A stretch of DNA of 64,000 nt from assembly GCA_963827135.1 (NCBI GenBank), contig CAWGZX010000006.1, forward strand, positions 248,001 through 312,000, read 5' to 3'. The notes under the pieces were generated by a model. That model was not told the origin of the DNA. It worked only from the letters and a program-made list of their open reading frames with translations, and searched no databases. This DNA comes from JAJRAN01 sp963827135. Its GTDB lineage: Archaea > Thermoplasmatota > Thermoplasmata > Methanomassiliicoccales > UBA472. Position numbers and translations under genes: made by a program. This document shows positions 43,001-50,660 of the stretch, in pieces; positions within the stretch are counted from its first letter, which is position 1, and each line of letters starts with the position of its first letter.

Positions 43001-45134
43001 TCCCCGCTGTCGCGGTAAATCCTGTCGGGGCCGACGGTAGACAAGGCTGCGCGACCTCGAGGATGAAGGCGTCCGTCGAGCCTGCATTGCTCGATTGGTA
43101 CGGGATGGAGGTGGGGAAGTTGGTGGATGAGGTGATGCCGCAGACATAAGCGGCGCCAGAGGGACCTATAGCGATGTCGTATGCCACGTCGCTGCTCGTT
43201 CCCCCGATGTAAGTGGAGTATACCAGACTACCCCCGGTGAGGTTCAGCTTGAGCTCGAAGGCGTCCAGGCTGCCCGACTTCGTGCCCTGATGTGGATACA
43301 TGGTGGGGAAGTTAGTCGAGGAAGTGCGGCCGACCACGCTTGCGAGCCCGGAAGAGTCGAGGGCAACCCCATAAGCAGGATCGCTCCCGCTTCCGCCTAT
43401 GTAGGTGGAATAGACCAGAGAGCTTCCAGAAGCGCCCATTTTCGCGATGAAGGCGTCCTCGTTCCCCGCGTTGCTCGCCTGGTATGGTGCCTGGGTTGGG
43501 AAATTGGTAGAGTAGGTGGAGCCCGCGACGTATGCGTTCCCCTGAGCCCCTACGATGACTGCATTGGCCACGTCTTCAGCAGCCCCCCCGAGATATGTCG
43601 AAAACAGGAGCGTGCTCCCGATGGCACTGAGCTTGAGAAGAAAGGCGTCACCGAAGCCATGGTTGCTGGACTGATACGCGTTGGATGTGGGGAAGTTGGT
43701 CGAGGATGTGCTACCAGCGACGAAGGCGTTCCCCGAGCTGTCCACCGCAATGCTGTTGCCATAATCCTCATCTGCGCCTCCGATGTAGGTCGAATAGGTG
43801 AGAGCGCTGCCTGCGCTGTTCAGCTTGAAGGCGAAGGCCTCATCGAGCCCTCTGTTGTTGCTTTGATACGAATTGAGGACGGGGAAATCGGTCGATGATG
43901 TCGTGCCAGCGACATAGGCGTTGTTGGAGCTGTCCAAGGCGATTCCATTCGCGATGTCGTTCCCGCTCCCGCCCATGTATGTGGAGTAGATCAAGATGCC
44001 TCCGGATGAGCTCAATTTGAGCACGAAGGCGTCCTCCATGCCGTTGTTGCCCGGTCTGATGGGATTGGATGTGGGGAAGTTGGTGGAGCCCGTGTACCCC
44101 GTGACGTAGGCATTGCCTGAGGGGTCGATCGCTATCGCCCTCGCCACATCGTTCGCACTGCCTCCGATGTAGGTCGAGTAGAGCAAAGAGCCACCATCAG
44201 AGCTAAGCTTGAGGACGAAAGCGTCGTTCGAACCGTTAATCGAAGCCTGGTAGGCGACAGATGTCGGAAAGTTGGTTGATCCGGTATAACCGGTCACGTA
44301 AACGTTGCCAGAAGAGTCCACAGCAACTGAATTGGCGTAGTCGTTGCCGGACCCTCCCATGTACGTTGAATAGACCAGCGGGTCGATTGTCAGGTTTTTT
44401 GTCCGGTCCCTGCCCTCGACCTCATAAGCGATCTCATTTCCATAGGTTATGAAACGGCCCTCGAGATGCGATGATGAAGAGCCTTCAGTGATCATTAGCT
44501 CGCCGTCGAAGAGCCGCTGGTGCGACGTGACGAAGGTCAGGCGACTGGGTTCAGACCATAATTCGGCGCCATCCGCTCTGACCTTGATGATGCCCTCGTC
44601 GACAAATGGGTCGATCCGATATTCGTACTTCAATCCCTTCTCGTTGAAGGAATAGACCAAATCGATGCCGGGCCAAAGATCCTGATATACGATTGAGCGG
44701 TAGTTGGGCACTCCCGAGAGCCAATTGCATTGGTCACCTAGAAGGTAGTTCGTACGATGTGGCTCCAATCCTGCACCCTTTGGAATTGTAGCAATTGAAC
44801 CTGGGAACGTCAGGAAGATGTCCTGAGAGCATCCAATTCCGGTATCATCCCGCAACTCCAACGAATACTGGACCTTTGACTCATAGAAGATGACCTTCCC
44901 GAATTCGGTCGATGCCATGAAAGTGACGGTTGGATCGAATTGCCCTCGGTTCTCAGTGAAGTACCCCGCCATCATGCCCGATACATTCAGAATCGGTGCT
45001 TGATTCGACTGTTCCTCCACCACGACATCAGGGGCAGCGTGAGAGATTGCCTGAGCCACAGGCAACATAGCAAGGAAGCTTCCGCAGATCAACAATATGG
45101 CAAAGATGATTGTTGGTATTCTATGATCGGCCAT
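36969..45134 (-). CDS. Giant secreted surface protein: seven-bladed SBBP beta-propeller plus about 22 fibronectin-III domains
   Basis: 2,721 residues as read; about 3,115 with the C-terminal part at 35786. A signal peptide (about 1-29) is followed by an N-terminal domain with FTENRGQFDPTV, then seven SBBP repeats (STYxGGxxxDxAxxIAxDxSGNAYVxG, about 255-690), predicting a seven-bladed propeller. Fibronectin-III domains follow, each with W-x-x-P, YKVxAxN and an ATP-x-x-x-P-S-AP linker; 22 precede the break. At 37058 one extra base turns TATGTGTACAAGG into TATGTGCTACAAGG, and reading then ends in 27 unrelated residues. It is likely a cell-surface adhesion or sugar-binding stalk. Several repeat units are nearly identical in DNA. 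Transcribed toward the acyltransferases; ATG 45134. Confidence 0.88.
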   Translation of the reverse strand: MADHRIPTIIFAILLICGSFLAMLPVAQAISHAAPDVVVEEQSNQAPILNVSGMMAGYFTENRGQFDPTVTFMASTEFGKVIFYESKVQYSLELRDDTGIGCSQDIFLTFPGSIATIPKGAGLEPHRTNYLLGDQCNWLSGVPNYRSIVYQDLWPGIDLVYSFNEKGLKYEYRIDPFVDEGIIKVRADGAELWSEPSRLTFVTSHQRLFDGELMITEGSSSSHLEGRFITYGNEIAYEVEGRDRTKNLTIDPLVYSTYMGGSGNDYANSVAVDSSGNVYVTGYTGSTNFPTSVAYQASINGSNDAFVLKLSSDGGSLLYSTYIGGSANDVARAIAIDPSGNAYVTGYTGSTNFPTSNPIRPGNNGMEDAFVLKLSSSGGILIYSTYMGGSGNDIANGIALDSSNNAYVAGTTSSTDFPVLNSYQSNNRGLDEAFAFKLNSAGSALTYSTYIGGADEDYGNSIAVDSSGNAFVAGSTSSTNFPTSNAYQSSNHGFGDAFLLKLSAIGSTLLFSTYLGGAAEDVANAVIVGAQGNAYVAGSTYSTNFPTQAPYQASNAGNEDAFIAKMGASGSSLVYSTYIGGSGSDPAYGVALDSSGLASVVGRTSSTNFPTMYPHQGTKSGSLDAFELKLNLTGGSLVYSTYIGGTSSDVAYDIAIGPSGAAYVCGITSSTNFPTSIPYQSSNAGSTDAFILEVAQPCLPSAPTGFTATAGTGQVALAWQAPASNGGTTITKYRIYRGTSPGAETYLTFVGNVLAYTDTSVAHQAYYYKVAAENLVGQGPQSAEAGPATPTTAPDPPANLATTPGNTQLVLTWNPPANDGGQPITNYRIFRGTSPSGESLLLTVGNVLAYTNTGLTNGQTYYFVITAINSVGQSRISDEVSGTPATVPSSPQSLAASPAISLINLTWSAPSSNGGSVITGYKFYRGTAPGGETLLTTLGNVLSFTDSGLTNGQTYYYKVSAINSMGESARSIEASAMPGAAPSAPLSLTAISGSSQATLNWSSPSSNGGVAITAYKVYRGTTSGGETLLTMLGNVLTYTNTGLTNGQTYYYKVSAVNGVGEGPLSNEASATPMSTPSAPMVTSAIPDISQVVLVWTAPADNGGTTITGYKLYRGAASGSEALLTTLGNVLTYTDTGLTNGQVYYYKVSASNSLGEGALSNEVWATPGAVPSAPQGLVAIASDSRIDIAWSAPSSSGGSSIDGYRVYRGTVSNGESLLTTLGGAALSYGDTSLTNGQIYYYRVSALNVIGEGPLSIEASATPATLPTSPLSLTATGGNAQVSLTWSVPTNNGGSPIAGYKVYRGTSSGGETLLTTLGNVLTYTNTGLTNGQTYYYKVSAVNGVGEGPLSNEASATPSTVPAPPSNLVAVRGDAQVVLSWNAPASNGGSAITGYKVYRGESPGGESLLIEIGNVLTYTDTGLLNGQTYFFKVSAINIVGEGALSSEASATPAAVPFAPQSPTATSGNAQVVLGWSPPWSDGGSPITNYTVYRGTAQGGEVLLTTLGNVLTFTDVSLTNGQIYYYKVSAMNDVGEGALSTEVSATPATVPSAPQGLTATPGNVQVSLAWSTPLSNGGSAITGYKVYRGTSPGGESLLTTLGNVLSYVDTAVTNGQTYYYKVSAVNQKGDSPQSDGASAIPATTPSAPTGLTTARGNAQMTLAWSAPTSSGGNAITGYKVYRGTTSGGEVFLVLLGNTLSYVDTGLINGQIYFYKVSAVNGVGESALSNEASATPATVPTTPQILVATAGNSQVALTWSAPSSEGGSAVIGYKVYQGTSSGGEALLATLGNVLVYTSTGLANGQTYYFKVSASNAVGEGPLSIEASAIPATTPSAPMITSAVAGNAQIVLGWNAPSSDGGSAITGYKLYRGTTSGGESPIASIGALAYADTNLTNGQAYYYKVRAINVMGEGALSEEVSATPVTLPTAPNGLAASSGNGQIVLSWSVPANNGGSSVTAYKVYRGTSSGGETLLTTLGNVLTYTNTGLTNGQTYYYKVSAVNGVGEGPLSNEASATPSTVPSAPRGLQADAGDGFVGLNWTAPAYMGPGALTYHLFRDGALIWSGVGLEYADGGRTNGVTYSYKVAAQNSIGWGENSSLVQATPRAVDTVPTPPRGLAATPGVMLVDLNWAAPYYVGPGTLTYHLFRDGALIWSGTATSYSDSPLAKGGQLSYKVAAQNSIGWGANCTAVLATPVGAPDAPWGLVGTAGDSQASLTWNAVNYSGPGTLTYHLFRDGAEVWTGIATHSDDLGLSNGQSYAYKVAASNSIGWSANSSSISVVPRGPPSAPRGLQAIGGDGAVVLNWTSPSYAGPIPSTYHLFRDGVEVWSGGALSYVDASLSNGRTYLYNVAASNPYGWGPNSSIVGATPQGPPTAPCGFAASPGDGKVQLNWSTPSYIGPGTLAYHLLRDGLEVWSGIASSYSDSGLSNGQSYSYKVAASNSIGWSAFSSSIDATPQGPPGAPDGLVASPGNGFVELNWTAPTYSGPGVLTYHLYRDGTSIWSGQGLSCTDGPLVNGVTYRYKVRASNDLGQGANSSEVSATPVLADTVPSAPRDLVAVPAPGAVDLSWAEPSYTGPGMLTYHLFRESSLVWSGTDLSYHDAPLAKGVLYSYKVAASNSIGWGSNGSQATASALGPPDAPWGLTAAIASSQASLSWSAPNYSGPGDLIYNLFRDGILLWSGTATDCVDIGLTNGRTYVLQGSGLELHRLEPQLLEPERDPTRASERT

Positions 45135-45279
45135 CGCTCAGACTCACCTCTCCGAATTCTCCTCTCGGCCTGATATGGTTGGTCGACTTCTTAGCACTAG
45201 ATGTCGATGAAATAATTCTTTTGATGCTCCTGCAGCGATAGGCATGGCCACCAATGAGAAATAAAAAAAGGAGAAATTG

Positions 45280-45303
45280 GAGGGCTTCCCGCCCTCTTTT
45301 TTT
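45280..45303 (-). terminator. Hairpin terminator between the two surface-protein genes
   Basis: gagggc (45280-45285) pairs with gccctc (45291-45296) around a 5-base loop. On the minus strand it is followed by an aattt...ttttttt run (45262-45272), correctly placed 30 bases after the stop of the gene at 45326. The plus strand also has seven T residues (45297-45303). Confidence 0.7.
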
Positions 45304-45325
45304 AATGTTTTCGCTTTCTAGGCTC

Positions 45326-46894
45326 TTAGCTGTCGCCTTGTTCGTTCAACGCCCCAGCGATCTCATGAGCTAGCTCAAAGTCGCCGGAGTCGTACGCCGA
45401 GAGCATCGCGCTTATGGCGTCAGCGATGTTCATGTCCTCGCCGCACACGTTAACGCAACCAGCAAGGTACCAAGCTGTACCGTCCTCCATCTGGTCATCA
45501 TACCAGAAGACCGTCAGCAGGGCGGACAACATGTGCTTCTGAGCCTTCTTCTCCGGATCACTTCCGCCATAGCTCAGGATGTTGTAGGCCTTCTGCAGCT
45601 TCTCCTCGGTAGTTCCAGTGAAGGATAGCCAGGAGAAGTCGCCACCATACATGCCTGTGATGGCATCTAGGTAGTCTTCATAGTCTTCGTACCAAACCTG
45701 GTAACCGACGTATTTCTTGCTTTCTCCACTGTTGAACTCGAGCCACTTCCTGGCGTTATTCTTCCAGAAGCCCGGGGTGTGCCCATCGGGGTAGTAGCAT
45801 CTCTGCTCCCAGATGACTGTAGCGGAATCACAGGGGCAGCTTGGGACAACCAGAGACTGGATCACCATCGGCTCATTCGGATCGAATATCCATACCGCCT
45901 CACCGCCGCGGATGCAGGCGATAAGTGTCAACGTATCCTCGATATCTGAGGGTGCCAATGCGTGGATCTCTCCATTAGCATCCGTCGTGCCCGTAAGTTC
46001 TCCCCATATTCCATCTGACTCATACATGAACCTGACACAGACAGATGCCCCCTCGAACGGCACATCATATTGGTCCAGAACCGTAATTGTCAAGGATGCA
46101 ACATCACCCACATTAACAGTCTGGGTATCAGGAACGATCGAGATCGAGTATGGGTAGCTAAGATCCGGCTTCGCAGCCTCTACCGCATCGATGATGTCGG
46201 AGGCAGCGTCCCTCAGAACGCTCGGGTCCGCAGCAAATGCGGGGTAAGAGACCGTGTTGATCTTGGCGTCATACTTGTCGTTCACAGGGTCCACCGGGTC
46301 AGGGTCGGTCATGAACTGGTATTGGATGTCACCGAAATCCCTAGCACCTGCTGGGGGCAAAGCCGCAACCACTGCGGCGAATGTTCCGTACTCCTCAGTG
46401 GTATAATGCCAGATAGCGCATTGAATGGCTGCTCCTTGTAGGTCGTTCTCAGGCACGAAAGTGGCTATGATGTAGTTCACAATCAATGCCTCGCCAGGGG
46501 ACAATATGTTTTCAAGATCGCTGTCAACCTCCAGCACATCCCCGCCTTGGATTGGCATATAGAAGTCTAGGCAGAACGTCGTGTACTCTTCACCCAATCT
46601 AGTTGGATTATCATCTGGGATTGGTCCCAAACCAGTCACGGTTACGTTCATCTCTCCTGCCCAGGCACCACCATCTGCGGGGCTGTTCCATTCATTCGGG
46701 AATCTATCCCATTGTCCATCGTCCGAATAAGGCCTGTAATCGAATTTCAGACCCATTAGCACACTCGGGTCAAGAGTGTCTCTTGTCACTTCGTCGCCAG
46801 CTGTTGGGATACCACTGACCAATGGTACGGCGCTGAACGCCATCATCACTGTGGCCAACAGTGCGACTAGGACCTTGCCTTTGCTCATATTCAT
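45326..46894 (-). CDS. Secreted protein with thioester-domain-like N-terminus and HTPGFWKN motif
   Basis: 522 residues. A signal peptide (about 1-28) precedes a domain with TFCLDFYMP (Cys108) and later AIQCAIWHYTTEEYG (Gln158), the Cys...Gln-x-AIW pattern of bacterial surface thioester domains, in which the two side chains form a covalent-adhesion bond. An Ig-like domain follows (SISIVPDTQTVNVGDVASLTITVLD, about 248-330), then YYPDGHTPGFWKNNARKWLEF, a motif common in secreted proteins of unknown function. There is no C-terminal anchor, so it may be released or bind other surface proteins. A very strong leader is present: TATA at 46960-46971 and aaggagg on the minus strand 7 bases before the ATG, suggesting high expression. 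Confidence 0.75.
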   Translation of the reverse strand: MNMSKGKVLVALLATVMMAFSAVPLVSGIPTAGDEVTRDTLDPSVLMGLKFDYRPYSDDGQWDRFPNEWNSPADGGAWAGEMNVTVTGLGPIPDDNPTRLGEEYTTFCLDFYMPIQGGDVLEVDSDLENILSPGEALIVNYIIATFVPENDLQGAAIQCAIWHYTTEEYGTFAAVVAALPPAGARDFGDIQYQFMTDPDPVDPVNDKYDAKINTVSYPAFAADPSVLRDAASDIIDAVEAAKPDLSYPYSISIVPDTQTVNVGDVASLTITVLDQYDVPFEGASVCVRFMYESDGIWGELTGTTDANGEIHALAPSDIEDTLTLIACIRGGEAVWIFDPNEPMVIQSLVVPSCPCDSATVIWEQRCYYPDGHTPGFWKNNARKWLEFNSGESKKYVGYQVWYEDYEDYLDAITGMYGGDFSWLSFTGTTEEKLQKAYNILSYGGSDPEKKAQKHMLSALLTVFWYDDQMEDGTAWYLAGCVNVCGEDMNIADAISAMLSAYDSGDFELAHEIAGALNEQGDS

Positions 46895-47533
46895 TCGTTT
46901 TTCCCTCCTTATTTGTCCTCCCCCTCAAGAAGGACGGTGTTGCCTATAGTTCTGCGTACAAAATATATAAACCTTTTTAAAAAAAGATTATGAAGATTCG
47001 TTAATATAAGCGTGCGAAAATATCACATGCCAGATTAAGTGGAATGTTATCCAATTTGATAATGAAAAAGATTCATTAATTATGTTACTATAAATCTAGT
47101 AATATTTAATAAGTAATTCTCCGATTTTTAACATACTTAATACGATTAATCGCCGTTAAATATGGAATTCTTTAATATCCGCGGATTTTGCTTGAAATGA
47201 TATCCCCGAACATTTCTTTGTGATTCCTTTTTTGAGGGTTCGTGACGCGTTATAAATGATCAGACGTCACGTTATAATCGACGATGCATCGCCCGAGTCG
47301 TCCTCCTCATCGCTATTTATGCAATTACGATTTCGACCACCTTCGTGATGGGCTAGGAGAGATGCCATTGTCCTCAGGGTTCTTCATATGGGATAGCTTC
47401 CCATATTGTACGGAGGGTCAGACCTTTCCCATAGGAGCCAGACATATTGTGAACTCCTCTCGTCCATCGATATGCAGCAGCTCATCCATTCGTTCTTGGT
47501 CATAAGCTGCGGCAGCACATGCCCCAGCACCTG
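46895..47533. promoter_or_regulatory. Long AT-rich region upstream of the thioester-domain gene
   Basis: About 640 bases without a convincing gene. The first 80 hold the strong promoter of the gene at 45326 (TATA tttatatatttt at 46960-46971 on the minus strand; leader about 50 bases with aaggagg). The stretch 46970-47220 is very rich in A and T (many attaat and aaaaag runs) and could be an upstream activating or structural region. At 47240-47268 gtgacg...cgtcac forms a 6-bp inverted repeat around gcgttataaat, with a second ttataat at 47273-47279. From 47284 no frame resembles a protein. Confidence 0.5.
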
Positions 47534-48589
47534 TTAGATCAGGATGTCCCCGTCCCTCATGATCTGTCTCCCATCGACCCACACGCTCGGCCTCTTGACC
47601 AGACAGTCCTGGTGGATGAAGGCGTTCCCGTCGTTGTCCAGGTTCATGCCGATGGCGAAGTGCACCGTCCTCCAGACCTTCTCGTCCTCGAGCATGTTGC
47701 ACGTCATGGTGGCGGCCGGATTGATGCCGATTCCAAGTTCCCCCAAGGCGCGGGCGTTGCGCTCCTCCTCGACCTTGCCGACCTCCCTGGCCATCCCCTC
47801 CCCTTTCCTGATGACCTCCAGCAGCCGCTCCGCCTCCTCCCCGCCCGTGACCTCGGTCACGAACCCTTTCCTGTAGACCACCCTGACCGGGGTCTTGGGT
47901 ATCACCGCGTCCGGGATGAGGTCCACGGTGCCGTCGAAGACGATTACCCCTTCGGCCGTGCCGTTCTTGGGCGAGACGTACGCCTCACCGCAGGGCAGAT
48001 TGCCCCCCGTCCCAGGCAGCCTGAAGTCGCCGTCATCCACCTTGCCCTTCCGTCCCTCGATCGAGAAGGCGATGTCCGTGCCGGCGGGGGAGGTGACCCG
48101 GACCTCCTTTCCGTCATCGAGGACCGTCTTCAGCTTGGCCGCGGTCTCGCGCATCGACCTATAATCGATGGCCACGGTGCGTTCGAACATGTCCACCGTC
48201 GCTCCAGGCGACCAGAAGCTGCGGCTGCGCCTGTCGCCATCGAGCACCAGGTCGAAAACGTGGTTGTACTTCCTGCCGTCCCGGCCCATGTACCCGATGT
48301 TCATACCGTAGGGGTCCTTCCCGACCTTGTGCGCGCACACCGAGATGATGACGTCCGGCGCGCTCCTGACCGCGTCGAGCACGAACCGCTCGGCGAAATC
48401 GTATTGCGTCTTATCGGGCTGGACCATGATCACCGCCTTCGCCTTCACGGACAGGGCAGCCTCGTAGAGCGCCCTAGCTATAGGGAACACGTCCCCCTCG
48501 AAGTTGGTGATGATGAGGACCTCCTCGCCCTCCTTGATCCCGAGCACCTCTTGCACCGCGACCTCCGCCGCCTTCTTCAGATCGGACAT
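47534..48589 (-). CDS. Aminopeptidase of the M29 (AmpS/PepS-like) family
   Basis: 351 residues. It shows the N-terminal GEEVLIITNFEGD and VKAKAVIMVQPDK, then PCGEAYVSPKNGTAEG and LGELGIGINPAAT, with TVHFAIGMN later; these glutamates, histidine and aspartate match the two-metal site of M29 aminopeptidases (E-x-Y, GELGIG, H-F-A-x-G). It probably trims N-terminal residues from peptides in the cytoplasm. Length is slightly under the 370-410 of bacterial AmpS. Start ATG 48589. It is divergent from the peroxiredoxin gene. Confidence 0.8.
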   Translation of the reverse strand: MSDLKKAAEVAVQEVLGIKEGEEVLIITNFEGDVFPIARALYEAALSVKAKAVIMVQPDKTQYDFAERFVLDAVRSAPDVIISVCAHKVGKDPYGMNIGYMGRDGRKYNHVFDLVLDGDRRSRSFWSPGATVDMFERTVAIDYRSMRETAAKLKTVLDDGKEVRVTSPAGTDIAFSIEGRKGKVDDGDFRLPGTGGNLPCGEAYVSPKNGTAEGVIVFDGTVDLIPDAVIPKTPVRVVYRKGFVTEVTGGEEAERLLEVIRKGEGMAREVGKVEEERNARALGELGIGINPAATMTCNMLEDEKVWRTVHFAIGMNLDNDGNAFIHQDCLVKRPSVWVDGRQIMRDGDILI

Positions 48590-48680
48590 GTTAGCTCCTC
48601 GGCCTAGAAGATGCTGCCCGGATAAAAATGGCTCGCCCGATAGGAATCCATTTTAACGGATGAGGTCGCTTCCAGGAGGG

Positions 48681-49178
48681 ATGAAGGAGTCGACCACGCT
48701 GCGTGAAGGCTCGACCGTGCCAGACTTCGAACTGCCAGACGACATCAACGCTCCTTTCCGATTGAGCCAAAATGTGCGCTCTGGTCCTATGGTCATGATA
48801 TTCATCGTCTCGGTATGGGGCATGATGTGCGCGGTGGAGATGTCCACATTCCGCGACATGAAGCCGAGCTTCGACGAGGCGGGAGTGCAGCTCTGCGCCT
48901 GCGATACCAACAGCGTGATGTCTAACGCCGCCTGGAAGGAACAGATGCGCGTCCCCTTCCCCATGCTCAGCGACTTCGATGGCGCCGTGTCGGCGAAATT
49001 CGGCATATTGTGCGGGGAGGAGGGTTACATGCGAGGGAGGTCCAACCGAGCCATCTTCATCATCGATGGAGAGATGAGAGCCCGGTACGTCTGGGTGGCC
49101 GACGACCCTTCCTACGAGCCGGACTATGATGAGGTGCTCAGCATCTCGGCCAAGGTAGCCTCCGAGCGCCGCTCATAG
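48681..49178 (+). CDS. Peroxiredoxin/thioredoxin-fold (AhpC-TSA) protein
   Basis: 165 residues. VPDFELPDDINAPFRLSQNV, then MVMIFIVSVWGMMCAVEMSTFRD with the cysteine at the place of the peroxidatic residue, and DTNSVMSNAAWKEQMRVPFPMLSDFDGAVSAKFGI match the AhpC-TSA fold. The usual P-x-x-x-T/S-x-x-C is altered (SVWGMMC), so peroxidase activity is probable but not certain. ATG 48681 is preferred because attttaacg (48651-48659) lies about 26 bases upstream. The stop overlaps the convergent methyltransferase gene by 6 bases. Confidence 0.8.
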   Translation: MKESTTLREGSTVPDFELPDDINAPFRLSQNVRSGPMVMIFIVSVWGMMCAVEMSTFRDMKPSFDEAGVQLCACDTNSVMSNAAWKEQMRVPFPMLSDFDGAVSAKFGILCGEEGYMRGRSNRAIFIIDGEMRARYVWVADDPSYEPDYDEVLSISAKVASERRS

Positions 49179-49733
49179 GCGCACTAGCTCGAAATGATAG
49201 AACTCCTCGAAGCTCCAAAGGTCGGCGACGCGCATGCTCGGGAAATAGCCTGGGACGTCGGCCTGCTCGATCCGCTCATGCAGCGGGGGGCCGAAGGAGG
49301 TCTCCTTCCTCTGGAAGTCCACCACCGTGCACCTGCCTCCGGGACGTAGTACACGCTCCACCTCGTTAGCGAACGCCTGGCGGTCCTCGACCTCGTGCAG
49401 CATGTTCACCATGAGGACGCGGTCCAGGCATCCGCCGGAGAAGGGCAGCTCGCTCGCCTGCGCCTGTATCGGCACGATCCTGAGGCGCTCGAACTCACCG
49501 GCCGAGGACATCAGGTCCGCGAGCATCTCCCGCTGCGCATCCACCGCCAGGACCACCTGGCAGCGGATGGCGAATGGCAAGGTGAGGTACCCGGTCCCGC
49601 AGCCGATGTCGGCGCAGACCTCGTCCCGCGTGGGCGCCGCCCTCTCCAAGATCCCCTCCGCCGGCTGCATCTTCCTGCGACGCTCGTTCTTGAGCTGCTC
49701 CCTGTTCTCGGCCTCGAACCTGTGCGTGGTCAT
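49173..49733 (-). CDS. SAM-dependent methyltransferase (class I)
   Basis: 186 residues. Motif I CADIGCGTGYLTLPFA, an acidic loop at the end of strand 2 (VLAVDAQREML), motif II LDRVLMVNMLHEVEDR, and post-II VLRPGGRCTVVDF are complete. The N-terminal FEAENREQLKNERRRKMQP is a feature of this group, which resembles arsenite- or small-molecule methyltransferases; the substrate is not evident. Its start overlaps the end of the Dph6 gene by 4 bases (on the same strand), so they are translationally coupled. Confidence 0.85.
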   Translation of the reverse strand: MTTHRFEAENREQLKNERRRKMQPAEGILERAAPTRDEVCADIGCGTGYLTLPFAIRCQVVLAVDAQREMLADLMSSAGEFERLRIVPIQAQASELPFSGGCLDRVLMVNMLHEVEDRQAFANEVERVLRPGGRCTVVDFQRKETSFGPPLHERIEQADVPGYFPSMRVADLWSFEEFYHFELVRL

Positions 49734-50404
49734 GGCTTTTCCCTCAGTTCCAGCTTGCTGACGACCAGCCGGGCCCGGTCACGGGAGACGATGCGCTCCG
49801 CCTCGACCAGCTCCAGCCTCCTCGTATGAATGGGAGAATCGACGACCAGGCTCTCGTACTCGCCTCCCTCGCCCGACGGGCTGACGCCGACCTTGCGCTG
49901 CAGCTCGAGCAAGTCATCGATTGCCGATGCGTCCAATGACCGTCCTAGCCATTCGGCGCCCAGGCCCTCGGCCATCACCGCCACCACCACCGCCCTGACC
50001 CCGGAGTAGATGAGGTCGCGCATCAGCGCCTCCGGGTCCTTTCGCCAGAGGGGGGAGAACACCTTGAGATCCAAGCGCTCGCACACCCCGTTGATGCGGT
50101 CCCATTGGTAGTCGGAGGCGATGGCGCCGGTGACCACCCCCTCCACGTCCAGGGGTCCGAGCGCCTTCGCGAGCGCCTCGAGGTCCCCGTCCTCGCTGCC
50201 GTCCGATCTTGCCGTAACGAGCTCCCTTCCCATGGCCTCGGCCATGCGCGGGAGGAGGTGCAGGTTGGGCGTATGGAACACCATGGAATCAGGGTCGTCG
50301 GGAAGGACGCTGACCAGGATGGGGACGGAGTGGCCCTGCTGCTCCATCACATAGGTCGCGTAGGTGGAGTCCTTGCCACCGGAGAACAGGGCCGCCAGCC
50401 TCAT
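49730..50404 (-). CDS. dph6: Diphthine-ammonia ligase (Dph6 family ATP-pyrophosphatase)
   Basis: Catalyses the last step in diphthamide synthesis on elongation factor 2, using ATP and ammonia. 224 residues. The N-terminal MRLAALFSGGKDSTYATYV is the SGGxDS ATP-pyrophosphatase loop; VVTGAIASDYQWDRINGVCERL and the C-terminal EGGEYESLV are family signatures. ATG 50404 is chosen as the family's normal start; a GTG at 50446 would add 14 residues but lies before the transcript start predicted from ggataaaac on the minus strand. That promoter region is shared with the divergent zinc-ribbon gene at 50490. Confidence 0.9.
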   Translation of the reverse strand: MRLAALFSGGKDSTYATYVMEQQGHSVPILVSVLPDDPDSMVFHTPNLHLLPRMAEAMGRELVTARSDGSEDGDLEALAKALGPLDVEGVVTGAIASDYQWDRINGVCERLDLKVFSPLWRKDPEALMRDLIYSGVRAVVVAVMAEGLGAEWLGRSLDASAIDDLLELQRKVGVSPSGEGGEYESLVVDSPIHTRRLELVEAERIVSRDRARLVVSKLELREKP

Positions 50405-50489
50405 GGTCGTGAAGGGTATGAGCTGCGGGTATTTGCGCGTTGCCACGATAGGTTAGGGTTTTATCCCAGCATCGCCGTCCAGGGGCGTC

Positions 50490-50660
50490 ATGTACTGCGC
50501 CAAGTGCGGCAAGAGCATCAAGAAGGAGAGGCTGGAGGAGATCCGCAAGCAGCTCGTCGAGAAATACGGACAGGACCCTATCGGCAAGGGGGTCTGCCCG
50601 GTCTGCGGCACGCCCTTGGTGGACGTGGAGGAAGCGAGGAGGAAGAAGGATGCGCGTTGA
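50490..50660 (+). CDS. Small zinc-ribbon protein (56 residues)
   Basis: ATG 50490 to TGA 50660. CAKCGKSI at the start and CPVCGTPL near residue 40 form one zinc ribbon joined by a charged helix (KKERLEEIRKQLVEKYG). A TATA-like gttttat (50457-50463) is 27 bases before the ATG, so the mRNA is leaderless. The 3' end overlaps the creatininase-family gene by 11 bases, so the two are coupled and may act together, for example as a metal-binding accessory, which is speculation. Confidence 0.75.
   Translation: MYCAKCGKSIKKERLEEIRKQLVEKYGQDPIGKGVCPVCGTPLVDVEEARRKKDAR

Noticed and set aside
47519..48607. 362-codon plus-strand frame opposite the aminopeptidase
   Set aside because: Low-complexity Arg/Pro/Leu/Val composition typical of an antisense shadow; the minus strand has a full M29 site.
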